Origin: Streptomyces sp. MMG1533
GTDB lineage: Bacteria > Actinomycetota > Actinomycetes > Streptomycetales > Streptomycetaceae
NCBI RefSeq assembly: GCF_001279775.1
Contig: NZ_LGDG01000007.1
Span: forward strand, 1-24,568
Reading direction: 5' to 3'
Length of the DNA: 24,568 nucleotides
How positions within the stretch are numbered: the stretch's first letter is position 1; each line of letters begins with the position of its first letter. The notes under the pieces are model-generated. The model was given only the letters and a program-made list of their open reading frames with translations, was not told the DNA's origin and did not search any database. The position numbers and the translations under genes were made by a program. Positions 7,698-15,273 of the stretch are shown here, one piece after another.

Positions 7698-9068
7698 GTG
7701 AACGCGCCCACCACCGACCATCTGCCCGTCGTGGTCATCGGAGCCGGCCCCATCGGCCTGGCCGCAGCCGCCCGCCTCGTCGAGCGCGGCCTCGAACCCC
7801 TGGTCCTGGAGGCCGGGCCGTCCGCGGGCAGCGCCGTGCGGGACTGGTCGCACGTGCGGCTGTTCTCCACCTGGGGCGAGGTCATCGACCCCGCCGCCGA
7901 GAAGCTCCTGGCCCCGACCGGATGGGTCCGCCCCGACGCCTCGGCCTACCCGACCGGCGGAGACTGGGCCGAGCGCTACCTCCAGCCCCTCGCCGACGCT
8001 CTCGGTGACAGGGTCCGCTTCGGCGCGCAGGTGACCGGCGTGGCCCGCGCCGGCCGGGACCGGATCGTCGACTCCGGCCGCGACGAGCAGCCCTTCACCG
8101 TGCACCTCCAGACCGCGGACGGCCGCGAGGAGCGGATCGCCGCCCGCGCCGTCATCGACGCCTCCGGCACCTGGTCCGTACCCAGCCCCATCGGCGCGGA
8201 TGGCCTGCCCGCCCTTGGCGAGAAGGCCGCGACCGAGCAGATTTCCTACCGCGTCCCCGACCTCAACGACCCCGCCGTGCGCGCCCGCTACGCGGGCAAG
8301 CGCACCGCCGTCGTCGGCTCCGGCGCCTCCGCCTTCACCGCCCTCGCGTACCTCGCCGACCTGGCGAAGGAGGAGGGGAACGGGACGCACGCGGTGTGGA
8401 TCCTGCGCCGGGGCATCGGCGCGAGCACGTACGGCGGCGGGGAGGCCGACGAGCTCCCTGCCCGCGGCGCGCTCGGACTGCGCGCCAAGGCCGCCGTCGA
8501 GGAGGGGCACGCGTCCGCGGCCACCGGTTTCCGCACCGAGGCCGTCGAGCGCGACACGGACGGCCGCCTGGTTCTGGTCGCTGAGGACGGCCGCCGCCTT
8601 GACCCGGTCGACGAGGTCATCGTCCTGACCGGCTTCCGCCCCGACCTCTCCTTCCTCTCCGAGGTACGCCTCGGCCTGGACGAGCGCCTGCAGGCGCCGA
8701 CCGCGCTTGCCCCGTTGATCGACCCCAACGTGCACTCCTGCGGCACCGTCTACCCGCACGGCGTGAACGAGCTCTCCCACCCGGAACAGGGCGTGTACCT
8801 GGTCGGCATGAAGTCCTACGGCCGCGCGCCGACCTTCCTCGCCATGACCGGCTACGAGCAGGTCCGTTCCATCACCGCTGCCCTCGCCGGAGACCAGGAG
8901 GCCGCCGAGCGCGTTGAACTCACCCTCCCGGAGACGGGGGTGTGCGGCGGCGCGGGCCTGTTCGACGAGCCGGAGAGCGCCGAGCAGTCCGGTGGCGGTT
9001 GTTGCGCCGCCCCCAGCACCCTCCAGATCGGCATCGGCGCCCCGGCTACCACCTCCGGCGGCTGCTGA
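7698..9068 (+). CDS. FAD/NAD(P)-dependent oxidoreductase of the arsenic locus
   Basis: A 456-residue flavoprotein of the flavin-monooxygenase/thioredoxin-reductase-like superfamily. It has GAGPIG (15-20) for FAD, a second VVGSGASA (205-212) for NAD(P)H and a late LTGFRPDLSF segment for FAD. The GTG start is chosen because GGGGA lies at 7688-7692; an upstream ATG in frame at 7644 would include the operator-proximal region. The C-terminus is unusual: Cys416, a Cys435-Cys436 pair in a Gly-rich context, and a terminal Cys456. Such a tail suits soft-metalloid binding. It lies 28 bp before arsI and probably acts in redox conversion of organoarsenicals; the reaction is inferred. Confidence 0.85.
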   Translation: MNAPTTDHLPVVVIGAGPIGLAAAARLVERGLEPLVLEAGPSAGSAVRDWSHVRLFSTWGEVIDPAAEKLLAPTGWVRPDASAYPTGGDWAERYLQPLADALGDRVRFGAQVTGVARAGRDRIVDSGRDEQPFTVHLQTADGREERIAARAVIDASGTWSVPSPIGADGLPALGEKAATEQISYRVPDLNDPAVRARYAGKRTAVVGSGASAFTALAYLADLAKEEGNGTHAVWILRRGIGASTYGGGEADELPARGALGLRAKAAVEEGHASAATGFRTEAVERDTDGRLVLVAEDGRRLDPVDEVIVLTGFRPDLSFLSEVRLGLDERLQAPTALAPLIDPNVHSCGTVYPHGVNELSHPEQGVYLVGMKSYGRAPTFLAMTGYEQVRSITAALAGDQEAAERVELTLPETGVCGGAGLFDEPESAEQSGGGCCAAPSTLQIGIGAPATTSGGC

Positions 9069-9096
9069 ACTCCCCACCCACACAAGGAGGTTCGCC

Positions 9097-9564
9097 ATGA
9101 CATCCCGCGTACAGCTCGCTCTCCGTGTCCCCGACCTCGCCGCGTCCGTCGCGTTCTACACGCAGCTCTTCAACACCGAGCCCGCCAAACTCCGCGACGG
9201 CTACGCCAACTTCGCCATCAACGAGCCCCCGCTCAAGCTCGTCCTCATCGAAGGAACCGCAGGAGAGGCGACCCGCATGGACCACCTCGGCGTCGAGGTC
9301 GAGACGACCGAAGCGGTCCACGCCGCCACTGCCCGCCTGGGCGAGGCAGGCCTGACCACCGACGTGGAGAACGACACCACCTGCTGCTACGCCCTCCAGG
9401 ACAAGGTCTGGGTCCACGGACCCGGCCAGGAACCCTGGGAGGTCTACGTCGTCAAGGCCGACGCCGACTCCCTGGCCAAGCAACAGGGCAGCACCTGCTG
9501 CACCGGCCCGGCCGAGTCCGACACCGGTGCGAAGGAACCGGCCATCGCGGGCGGCTGCTGCTGA
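9097..9564 (+). CDS. arsI: ArsI-type C-As lyase (ArsI/CadI family)
   Basis: A 155-residue vicinal-oxygen-chelate dioxygenase. ArsI cleaves the carbon-arsenic bond of trivalent organoarsenicals such as methylarsenite with Fe(II) and O2, releasing As(III). Visible features are the N-terminal VQLALRVPDL strand, NFAINEPPLKLVL, the metal ligand His63 (MDHLGVEVE), the signature NDTTCC with Cys96-Cys97, which binds the arsenical, and Glu115 in EPWEVYVV. The third iron ligand is likely Gln6. After the catalytic domain a 30-residue tail adds two more CysCys pairs (134-135 and 154-155, at the very end). SD AAGGAGG (9084-9090) sets the ATG. It lies between an oxidoreductase and an exporter. Confidence 0.93.
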   Translation: MTSRVQLALRVPDLAASVAFYTQLFNTEPAKLRDGYANFAINEPPLKLVLIEGTAGEATRMDHLGVEVETTEAVHAATARLGEAGLTTDVENDTTCCYALQDKVWVHGPGQEPWEVYVVKADADSLAKQQGSTCCTGPAESDTGAKEPAIAGGCC

Positions 9565-9570
9565 CCGCCG

Positions 9571-10794
9571 ATGACCGACCTCCACGCCAGCGAGGCCGTG
9601 ACCGGAACCGGAGACCGGTCACGGCCCCGCACCGCGCTGGCCGCCCTCTGCGCCACCCAGATCACCAGCTGGGGCATCGTCTACTACGCCTTCCCCGTCC
9701 TCAATCCGCAGATCACCGCTGCCACCGGCTGGTCGGCCACCGCCACCACCGCCGCCTTCTCGGGCGCGCTCCTGGTCTCCGCCCTCACCGGCATCCCCGT
9801 CGGCCGCATCATCGACCGCCGAGGCCCTCGCGCCGTGATGACCACCGGATCCGTCCTGGGCGTCGCGGCCGTGCTGGCCATCGCCTACGCGCCCAGCCTC
9901 GCGGCCTTCACCGCCGCCTGGCTGCTGGCCGGGGTGGCCATGGCGGCCACCTTCTACCAGCCCGCCTTCGCCGCCCTCACCCGCTGGTGGGGAAGCGATC
10001 GCGTCCGCGCCCTCACCATCGTCACGCTCGCCGGCGGCCTGGCCTCCACCGCCTTCGCGCCGCTGACCGCCACGCTCGCTGAGCACCTGAGCTGGCGCAG
10101 CACGTACGCGGTACTCGCGCTGATCCTGGCCCTCGTGACCATCCCCGCCCACGCCCTCGCGCTACGAGGACCCTGGTCGCCCGCACCGGCGCCGCCCTCC
10201 CAACGGGACACCCGCAGAGGCTCGGTGACCCGCAGCCGACCGTTCCTGATGCTCGCCACCGCGCTCACGCTGAACAGCTTCGCCATGTACGCGGTCGTCA
10301 TCGCCCTCGTGCCCCTGCTGATCGCACGCGGCGCCAGCCCCACCGCCGCCGCCTGGGCCCTCGGCCTGGGCGGCGCAGGACAGACCCTCGGCCGCACCCT
10401 GTACGCGACCCTCGCCCGCCGCACCGGCGTCACCATCCGCACCGTCGCCCTGATCGCGCTCGGCGGGACCACGACCGCCGCGTTCGCGATAGTCTCCGGC
10501 CCCTTCCCCCTGCTGGTGGGCATCGCGATCGTGGCCGGCATGGTGCGCGGCAACCTCACCCTGCTCCAGGCCACTGCCGTCACCGACCGATGGGGAACCA
10601 CCCACTACGGGCGCCTCTCCGGGCTGCTGGCCGCGCCTGCCGCCATCGCCGCAGCGCTGGCCCCCTTCGCAGGCGCGGCGTTGGCCGCGCCGCTCGGTGG
10701 TTACCCGCAGCTGTTTGCTCTGCTGGCCGCGATCTCCGCACTGGCCTCTGCGCTCGCCCTGAGCAGCTACCCGGCAAGGCGCGACGGCCTGTAG
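9571..10794 (+). CDS. MFS transporter of the arsenic operon
   Basis: A 407-residue, 12-TM major facilitator protein. Motif A is seen as GRIIDRRGPR after TM2, and the second half begins after the basic loop around residues 205-225. The ATG lies six bases after the arsI stop codon, so cotranscription is near certain. The locus has no ArsB/ACR3 pump and no ArsC reductase, so this carrier is the only visible candidate for exporting arsenite or an organoarsenical. That substrate is inferred from context; the sequence itself shows only the superfamily. Confidence 0.88.
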   Translation: MTDLHASEAVTGTGDRSRPRTALAALCATQITSWGIVYYAFPVLNPQITAATGWSATATTAAFSGALLVSALTGIPVGRIIDRRGPRAVMTTGSVLGVAAVLAIAYAPSLAAFTAAWLLAGVAMAATFYQPAFAALTRWWGSDRVRALTIVTLAGGLASTAFAPLTATLAEHLSWRSTYAVLALILALVTIPAHALALRGPWSPAPAPPSQRDTRRGSVTRSRPFLMLATALTLNSFAMYAVVIALVPLLIARGASPTAAAWALGLGGAGQTLGRTLYATLARRTGVTIRTVALIALGGTTTAAFAIVSGPFPLLVGIAIVAGMVRGNLTLLQATAVTDRWGTTHYGRLSGLLAAPAAIAAALAPFAGAALAAPLGGYPQLFALLAAISALASALALSSYPARRDGL

Positions 10795-10854
10795 CCGCAG
10801 CACGGCACTATCGCCCCTGAACAGCGCGTTCGGCAGGGACGGAAAAAGGCGCCA

Positions 10855-10874
10855 CCCCGGGCGCGAGACCGGGG
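10855..10874. terminator. Weak hairpin after the arsenic operon
   Basis: CCCCGG (10855-10860) and CCGGGG (10869-10874) form a 6-bp stem with an 8-base loop, 60 bp after the MFS stop codon. There is no T-run, so it would be a factor-independent terminator only of the GC-hairpin kind seen in actinomycetes. Confidence 0.35.
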
Positions 10875-10958
10875 CAGGCAGGCCGTGGAATAGGGTTTCT
10901 TTCAATGCGGGTCTCTGGCTGCGCCCGACGCGACGTCATGCCCGAGGGAGCTTATCCA

Positions 10959-12041
10959 GTGCCACGACGAGTGACCGAAGACGAAGCCGTCAAGGCAATG
11001 CTTGACCGGGGAACGCGCCCGCAGGAACCCTTCCCCGGCACACAACTGCCCTGGAAATGCCGCTGCTCGACCTGCAATGAGGTGAGTTCCCCACGCTACA
11101 ACGACGTCGTCAACAAGGGGAGCGGCGTCTGCAACAAAACGTGTCGGTCCCGCAAGATCGCAGCCAAACTCACTCGTGATGGGACGACGGCTGCTGCTGT
11201 CATGCTCGACTGGGGCTGGGATCCACTGGAGGAATACCCGGGCGCCGGAAAACAGTGGGCTTCCAGGTGCGTCCACTGCGGCGTCATCAAACCGAAGAAG
11301 CTGGCGCACGTCCAACGAGGCCGCGGCGGCTGCACCAACTGCGCCGGACGTGACGTCACCGACGAAGCGGCGCGGCAACTGATGGGCAAGGCCGACCTGG
11401 AACCTCTCGTCGACTATCCCGGCTCATTGCAGCCCTGGTTGTGCCGCTGCCTGCACTGCGGACACGTCGGAACCCCCACCTACGCCAAGGTCCACACCCG
11501 CGGCCACCAATGCTGGTCGTGCCGCTCGGAAAAGATCGCAGATGCCCTGCGGCTCGACGAGGAAGAAGCCATCGCCAGCATGCTGGAGAAGGCACTCGAC
11601 CCGCTCGTGCCCTATCCCGGCAGCACAGAACTCCCCTGGAAAGCCCGCTGCATGACCTGCGAAACGGTCCTGGACCCCGGGCCGACGCTGCACAACATTC
11701 GCGGCACGCAACGCGGCTGCCCAACCTGCGCCGCGCGCGGCATCAATCCCGCCAAACCCGGCTACCTCTACCTCGTTGTCCACGACGCCCACCAAGCCCT
11801 GAAGTGGGGCATCGCCAACATCGAACAACGACTGACCCAGCACGTCTCCCAGGGCTGGGAACTGAGCGCACGTTGGGACTTCGACCTCACCAGAGACGCC
11901 TGAGCCTTCGAGCGCCAGGTAAAGGCCTGGGTTCGAGGCCAAGGGATCCCCAGAGCGCTGAAAGCCGACGAGATGAAATACGGCGGCCATACAGAGACCG
12001 CTCTCCTCTCCGACATCAGGCTTCAACTCGTCCAGAAATAA
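10959..12041 (+). pseudogene. Four-zinc-ribbon + GIY-YIG-like protein with in-frame TGA
   Basis: From GTG 10959 (SD GAGGGAG at 10944-10950) the frame runs 314 codons to TGA 11901-11903, then continues in the same frame with protein-like sequence (AFERQVKAWVRGQGIPRALK, YGGHTETALLSDIRLQLVQK) to TAA 12039-12041. Four repeats of about 65 residues each carry a (D/E)P(L/F)xxYPG...W motif and two Cys pairs: 36/39+58/62, 104/107+125/128, 164/167+185/188, 231/234+254/257. They are probable zinc ribbons for nucleic acid. The C-terminal domain has GYLYLV (268-273), KWGI (282-285) and RLTQH, matching GIY-YIG nucleases, and the part after TGA supplies the rest of that fold. Either the nuclease end is lost by a nonsense mutation, or the stop is a sequencing error or is read through. 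Confidence 0.7.
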
Positions 12042-12595
12042 ATCGATTCCCTGATAGGCCGCAGCCCAGACGCGCCGCCAAAGGCGTAGTTCAGATATCA
12101 GATACTGGCACCACTCTCCTATGCCAGTACGCCACGCACAGCAAGACCTTCCGGATGGCGTGCCGGCGGGTAACCGCCAACCTGCATCAGGCGGCTTGTC
12201 CGCAGAGTCGGGCGAGGTCCACGTCACGCCGACCGCCTGACCGCCGGCGCTCGTCTGATCAGCAGCCGCCGGTGCCGAAAGTGTGACGACCCACCAGACC
12301 GTGTGCGCTTCAATACGGCATCGGACACATTTAGACAGGTCAGAAGGGGTCTTCATGAGGCACTGAGGGTGAAATCCCCGCTCCGCAGCACGATCGCTGT
12401 TTTAGCGGTGAAGCTGGTCAATGAGCGCCCAGTGAGGTGATCTCAGCAAGATCGGCTTGATGTAAGCGGTTCTGCCTGTGTCTGTGGGGGATGGCTGGCT
12501 TTAGCGGCTTGGGTTCTATAGGTCGTTGCAACACCTGCCCTGAGGGATGTCGCGATGACCAAGCCGCGTCGGACCCGTAAGATCCGTAGCCGGCC
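12042..12595. other. Intergenic stretch with a possible IS-end remnant
   Basis: No gene is supported. Composition drops to lower G+C at about 12300-12550. Near its end, GTCGTTGCAACACC (12523-12536) is followed by an ATG at 12555 opening MTKPRRTRKIRSRP, which is cut short where the DinB gene begins. This looks like the promoter side and first codons of a lost transposase, but I cannot name the family. Confidence 0.25.
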
Positions 12596-13324
12596 CTACT
12601 CAGCGTCCTGTGCCTCGATCAGGTCGAGGTCGCGGACGCAGAAGCCGTGGTGCTCGAAGGTCTCGTTGAGCACCGTGCCGAGGCACTGCCGCACCAAGCG
12701 GCCCCGGGCGTACGGCGGCCAGACATCGTCGTCGGGCACCGGCGCTCGCGCTGCGAGCTGCACAGCGGTGACCTCGTCGAGCCAGGCCTCGAGCTCGGCG
12801 GCCTGTGCCTCACGCACGCTCACGATCTCGTCGAGGGCCGGATCGAGCGAGAGGTCAAGCCCGTGCGCTCCACGGTAGGGCTCGACGGTCGTCCCGATGC
12901 CCATCGGCGTGAACAGCTCCGTCGAGCCCAGGCAGCAGCGGCGGAACCACGAGTCGTGGACGAAGACCAGGTGGCGCATCGTCTGCACCGCCGACCACTC
13001 GTCGTTCACGCTGCGGCGCTCGATGCCGGGCGTACGGCGGATTCGCTCGATCGTGGCGGCCCAGCCGGCATGGAGCTGACGCGATGCCTCGCGCAGATCA
13101 GCAGGGTCCTCGGAGCGGATCAGCACCCGCACCGGATGACGCCGGTCGAGCTCTGCCTCGACGTACTCGGTGACCTCAACACCGTTCACCACGAGGTTGG
13201 TGATGAGCCCGTCGATCACGGCATCCTGCATGACGACGCCGATCAGGCGTGCCCCGGTCAGATCGCACTCGCGGAACTCCGCACCGTGCAGATCCTCGTC
13301 GACATACCGCGTCATGCTCCGCAT
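12596..13324 (-). CDS. DinB family protein with pentapeptide-like N-terminus
   Basis: About 240 residues. The N-terminus (VDEDLHGAEFRECDLTGARL) has the A(D/E)FxxxDLxGA spacing of pentapeptide repeats, about two to three coils. It is followed by a DinB-type bundle with EWSAVQTMRHLVFVHDSWF (about residues 106-124) and a C-terminal HHGFCVRDLD segment with candidate metal-binding histidines. Start is ATG 13322-13324 or, three codons on, ATG 13313-13315; no clear Shine-Dalgarno separates them. Proteins of this architecture are common in actinomycetes with unknown substrate. The gene lies immediately beside the left end of the IS5-type element at 13329, which may have replaced its native promoter. 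Confidence 0.82.
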   Translation of the reverse strand: MRSMTRYVDEDLHGAEFRECDLTGARLIGVVMQDAVIDGLITNLVVNGVEVTEYVEAELDRRHPVRVLIRSEDPADLREASRQLHAGWAATIERIRRTPGIERRSVNDEWSAVQTMRHLVFVHDSWFRRCCLGSTELFTPMGIGTTVEPYRGAHGLDLSLDPALDEIVSVREAQAAELEAWLDEVTAVQLAARAPVPDDDVWPPYARGRLVRQCLGTVLNETFEHHGFCVRDLDLIEAQDAE

Positions 13325-13367
13325 ACTAGGCCGTTTCGTTTGGATCATCTGAATCGTTGGCCCAAGC

Positions 13368-14005
13368 GTGCCGTTGGCTGACGCGCAGTGGGCGCGGATC
13401 GAGCCACTTCTACCCGCCCGCACGCCGAAGCGAGGTGGGCGGTGGCGGGATCACCGGGAAGTGATCGATGCGATCGCCTGGTCAGACAGGCTCGCAATGG
13501 GTGTATCTGCCTGGGAAGTACGGCAACTGGAGGGGCGTCTACAACAGGCTGCGGATGTGGGCCATGGACGGCACCTGGGAGCGAGTGTTCACCGCACTGA
13601 TGGCCGATGCCGACGCTGACGAAGACCTGATCTGGGTCGTCTCCGTGGACTCCACAGTCGTGCGCGCTCACCGGCTCACCGACCGGGGCCCGTAAAAAGG
13701 GCCCCCGGTCGGTGAGCCGGACGGCGTACTCATCGCGCGCCATCCGCGAGCACCTGCGTAAGCGCGGTATCCGCGCGGTGATCCCTGTCCCCGCGGACCA
13801 GAGGGGTCACCGACTGCGTCGAGGCTGCCGCGGTGGCAGGCCACCCACCGTCGACCGTGAGGCATGCAAACAGCGCAACACGGTCGAGCGGTGCATCAAT
13901 CGTTTGAAGCAGTGGCGCGGCGTTGCCACCTGCTACGAAAAGACCGCGGTCATTTACCTGGCCGGGCTCCATATCGCGGCCATCTTCCTGTGGTCCGCGC
14001 GGTGA
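13368..14005 (+). pseudogene. IS5-family transposase, internally deleted
   Basis: The N-terminal part reads LADAQWARIEPLLPARTPKR, GGRWRDHREVIDAIAW, then after a frameshift near 13480 GSQWVYLPGKYGNWRGVYNR and WVVSVDSTVVRAH with the first catalytic Asp. A stop follows at 13693. After a deletion of roughly 70-80 residues that removes the second Asp region, the frame resumes with TAYSSRAIREHLRKRGIRAV, RNTVERCINRLKQWRGVAT (the catalytic Glu) and ends LAGLHIAAIFLWSAR at 14005. Intact members have about 270-290 residues. It is inactive. The deletion joint coincides with a long hairpin at 13671-13720. Confidence 0.88.
13671..13720. repeat. Near-perfect quasi-palindrome in the IS5 remnant
   Basis: A left arm of 21 bases (13671-13691, beginning CCGGCTCACCGACC) and a right arm of 22 bases (13699-13720, ending GGTCGGTGAGCCGG) pair throughout with a single bulged G, around the loop GTAAAAA. 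The transposase text is disrupted exactly here. Confidence 0.85.
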
Positions 14006-14063
14006 GCCACCACACTCCGGCCAGGACGAGTGCCGCGACGGCGGGGCGAGCGCGGGAGCCTTG

Positions 14064-14636
14064 TCAGCGGACGACGTCGAAGACGTTCTTCTGCAGGCCG
14101 TTGGCGTAGGCCTCGTGCTCGACGAGCTTCAGCTTCTGGGTGTCCTTGTCGGTGGCGCTGAAGAGCCGCTTGCCCGCCCCGAGCAGCAGCGGGAAGACAA
14201 CCAGGTGGTAACGGTCGATCAGGCCGGCGTCCGAAAGGGCGTGGTTCAGGGAGGCACTGCCGTGGACGATGATCGGGCCGCCCTCGGTCTCCTTCAGCGT
14301 GGCGACCTCGTCGAGGGTGCGGAGGATCGTCGTCTCGCCCCAGTTCGTCACCAGGTCGTCCTCGGTGAGGGTGGTGGAGACGACGTACTTCGGCATCACC
14401 TTGTAGTCGGCGAAATCCTCCATGTCGGGCCACACCTGGCTGAACGCCTCGTAGCTGGTCCGGCCCATCAGGATCGCGGCAGCTTCCTTCTGCTCCCGGC
14501 CCTTGATCTCGAAGGCCTCGGGAAGGAACTCGACGTCCTTGAAGGTCCACCCGGAGTTCCGGTATCCGGGCTCACCACCCGGGCCTTCCACGACGCCGTC
14601 GAGCGATATGAAGGCGGTGCTGATCAGGGTACGCAT
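14064..14636 (-). CDS. Dihydrofolate reductase-family protein (RibD C-terminal type)
   Basis: A 190-residue reductase-fold protein. The N-terminal strand TLISTAFISLDGVVEGPGGE, the GRTSYEAFSQVWPDM segment after the first nucleotide contact, GGPIIVHGSASLNHAL (NADPH phosphate-binding loop) and LVVFPLLLGAGKRLF are typical of the RibD_C/DHFR-like group. These proteins are NADPH-dependent reductases of unknown substrate in most genomes and are not the housekeeping DHFR. The gene is intact and lies between the two ends of an IS5-type element, with no other gene in its direction, so it may have moved with it. Confidence 0.88.
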   Translation of the reverse strand: MRTLISTAFISLDGVVEGPGGEPGYRNSGWTFKDVEFLPEAFEIKGREQKEAAAILMGRTSYEAFSQVWPDMEDFADYKVMPKYVVSTTLTEDDLVTNWGETTILRTLDEVATLKETEGGPIIVHGSASLNHALSDAGLIDRYHLVVFPLLLGAGKRLFSATDKDTQKLKLVEHEAYANGLQKNVFDVVR

Positions 14637-14942
14637 CTCGGTTCCTCGGTGTCTCGTGTCTGGATCTCAGCGGGTGCGGCCGGTGCACGCTTCGACGACT
14701 CTCGTGGCTGCGGTGCACCAATCATGATCTATGACTGTGGATCATGGAGGAACTCATCGGTCGTCGCCAGCCCATTCCGACAGCCTCGGCCATCTGGATC
14801 ACCTCGGTGGGCCACACACATGCCGGATCGTGCGACCTGGCCGCAACCGGTGGCGCGGCATCTTGATGCAGTCGCACTCCGTGATCCAAACGAAACGACC
14901 CAGGTCCGAGCACCGACAAGCCAGCCTCCCCGGCTTGATTTG

Positions 14943-15170
14943 GCCTCTTCCAGGTCCTGACCGAGCGCGAAGAACGCCACAGCGTCGCGATCGCCTCCAA
15001 CGAATCCTTCTCCGGTGAAGAAGACCTTCACCGACCCGCGCTTGTGCGCGGGCCATCGTCGACCGGCTCACCTACGGCGGCAACATCATCGAGATCGGCA
15101 CACACTCCTACCGCCTCGCCCAGACCCGCTCCCGCCACGAGGCCCAGCAAGCCCAGGGTGGGGCCAAATC
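14943..15170 (+). pseudogene. istB: IS21-family helper ATPase IstB, C-terminal remnant
   Basis: Three frames joined by one-base shifts read LFQVLTEREERHSVAIASNE, then KKTFTDPRLCA, then IVDRLTYGGNIIEIGTHSYR followed by a basic tail. This is the sensor/arginine-finger end of IstB, the AAA+ helper of IS21 elements (SVAIASNESF...F.DPRLC.AIVDRL...II...SYR). The Walker motifs and the IstA transposase are absent. It is inactive and probably the relic of an IS21 copy whose left part was removed by the IS5-type element ending at 14900. Confidence 0.8.
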
Positions 15171-15273
15171 AGGGTCCTGGCGCGCATTCCGTGATGGCGA
15201 TCATGCTTCCGTACGCCGGTGACATGCAGTCACGTTGCCGGGATCCTGGCTGCCGTGTGAGGACTTGATCGGG

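Larger units (their letters stand above)
13329..14900. mobile_element. IS5-type element remnant, ends enclosing a DHFR-family gene
   Basis: The 19-base sequence GGCCGTTTCGTTTGGATCA at 13329-13347 recurs inverted at 14882-14900 with one mismatch (18/19), in the orientation expected of terminal inverted repeats. Between them lie a decayed IS5-family transposase (plus strand) and an intact reductase gene (minus strand). An ordinary IS of this kind is about 0.9-1 kb; this interval is 1572 bp. It may be a single element that picked up a passenger, or ends from two different copies. No target duplication is obvious. Confidence 0.45.

Noticed and set aside
7632..9098. 488-codon open frame on the minus strand
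   Set aside because: It is the complement of the FAD oxidoreductase, Gly/Ala/Arg-rich without motifs; long antisense frames are a by-product of high GC.
11901..11903. TGA as a selenocysteine codon
   Set aside because: No SECIS-like hairpin stands out downstream, the position is outside a recognised redox motif, and GIY-YIG proteins are not selenoproteins. Nonsense mutation or sequence error is simpler.
11424..12356. 310-codon minus-strand frame over the zinc-ribbon gene
   Set aside because: The opposite strand has ordered Cys repeats and nuclease motifs; the minus frame has none and extends into non-coding sequence.
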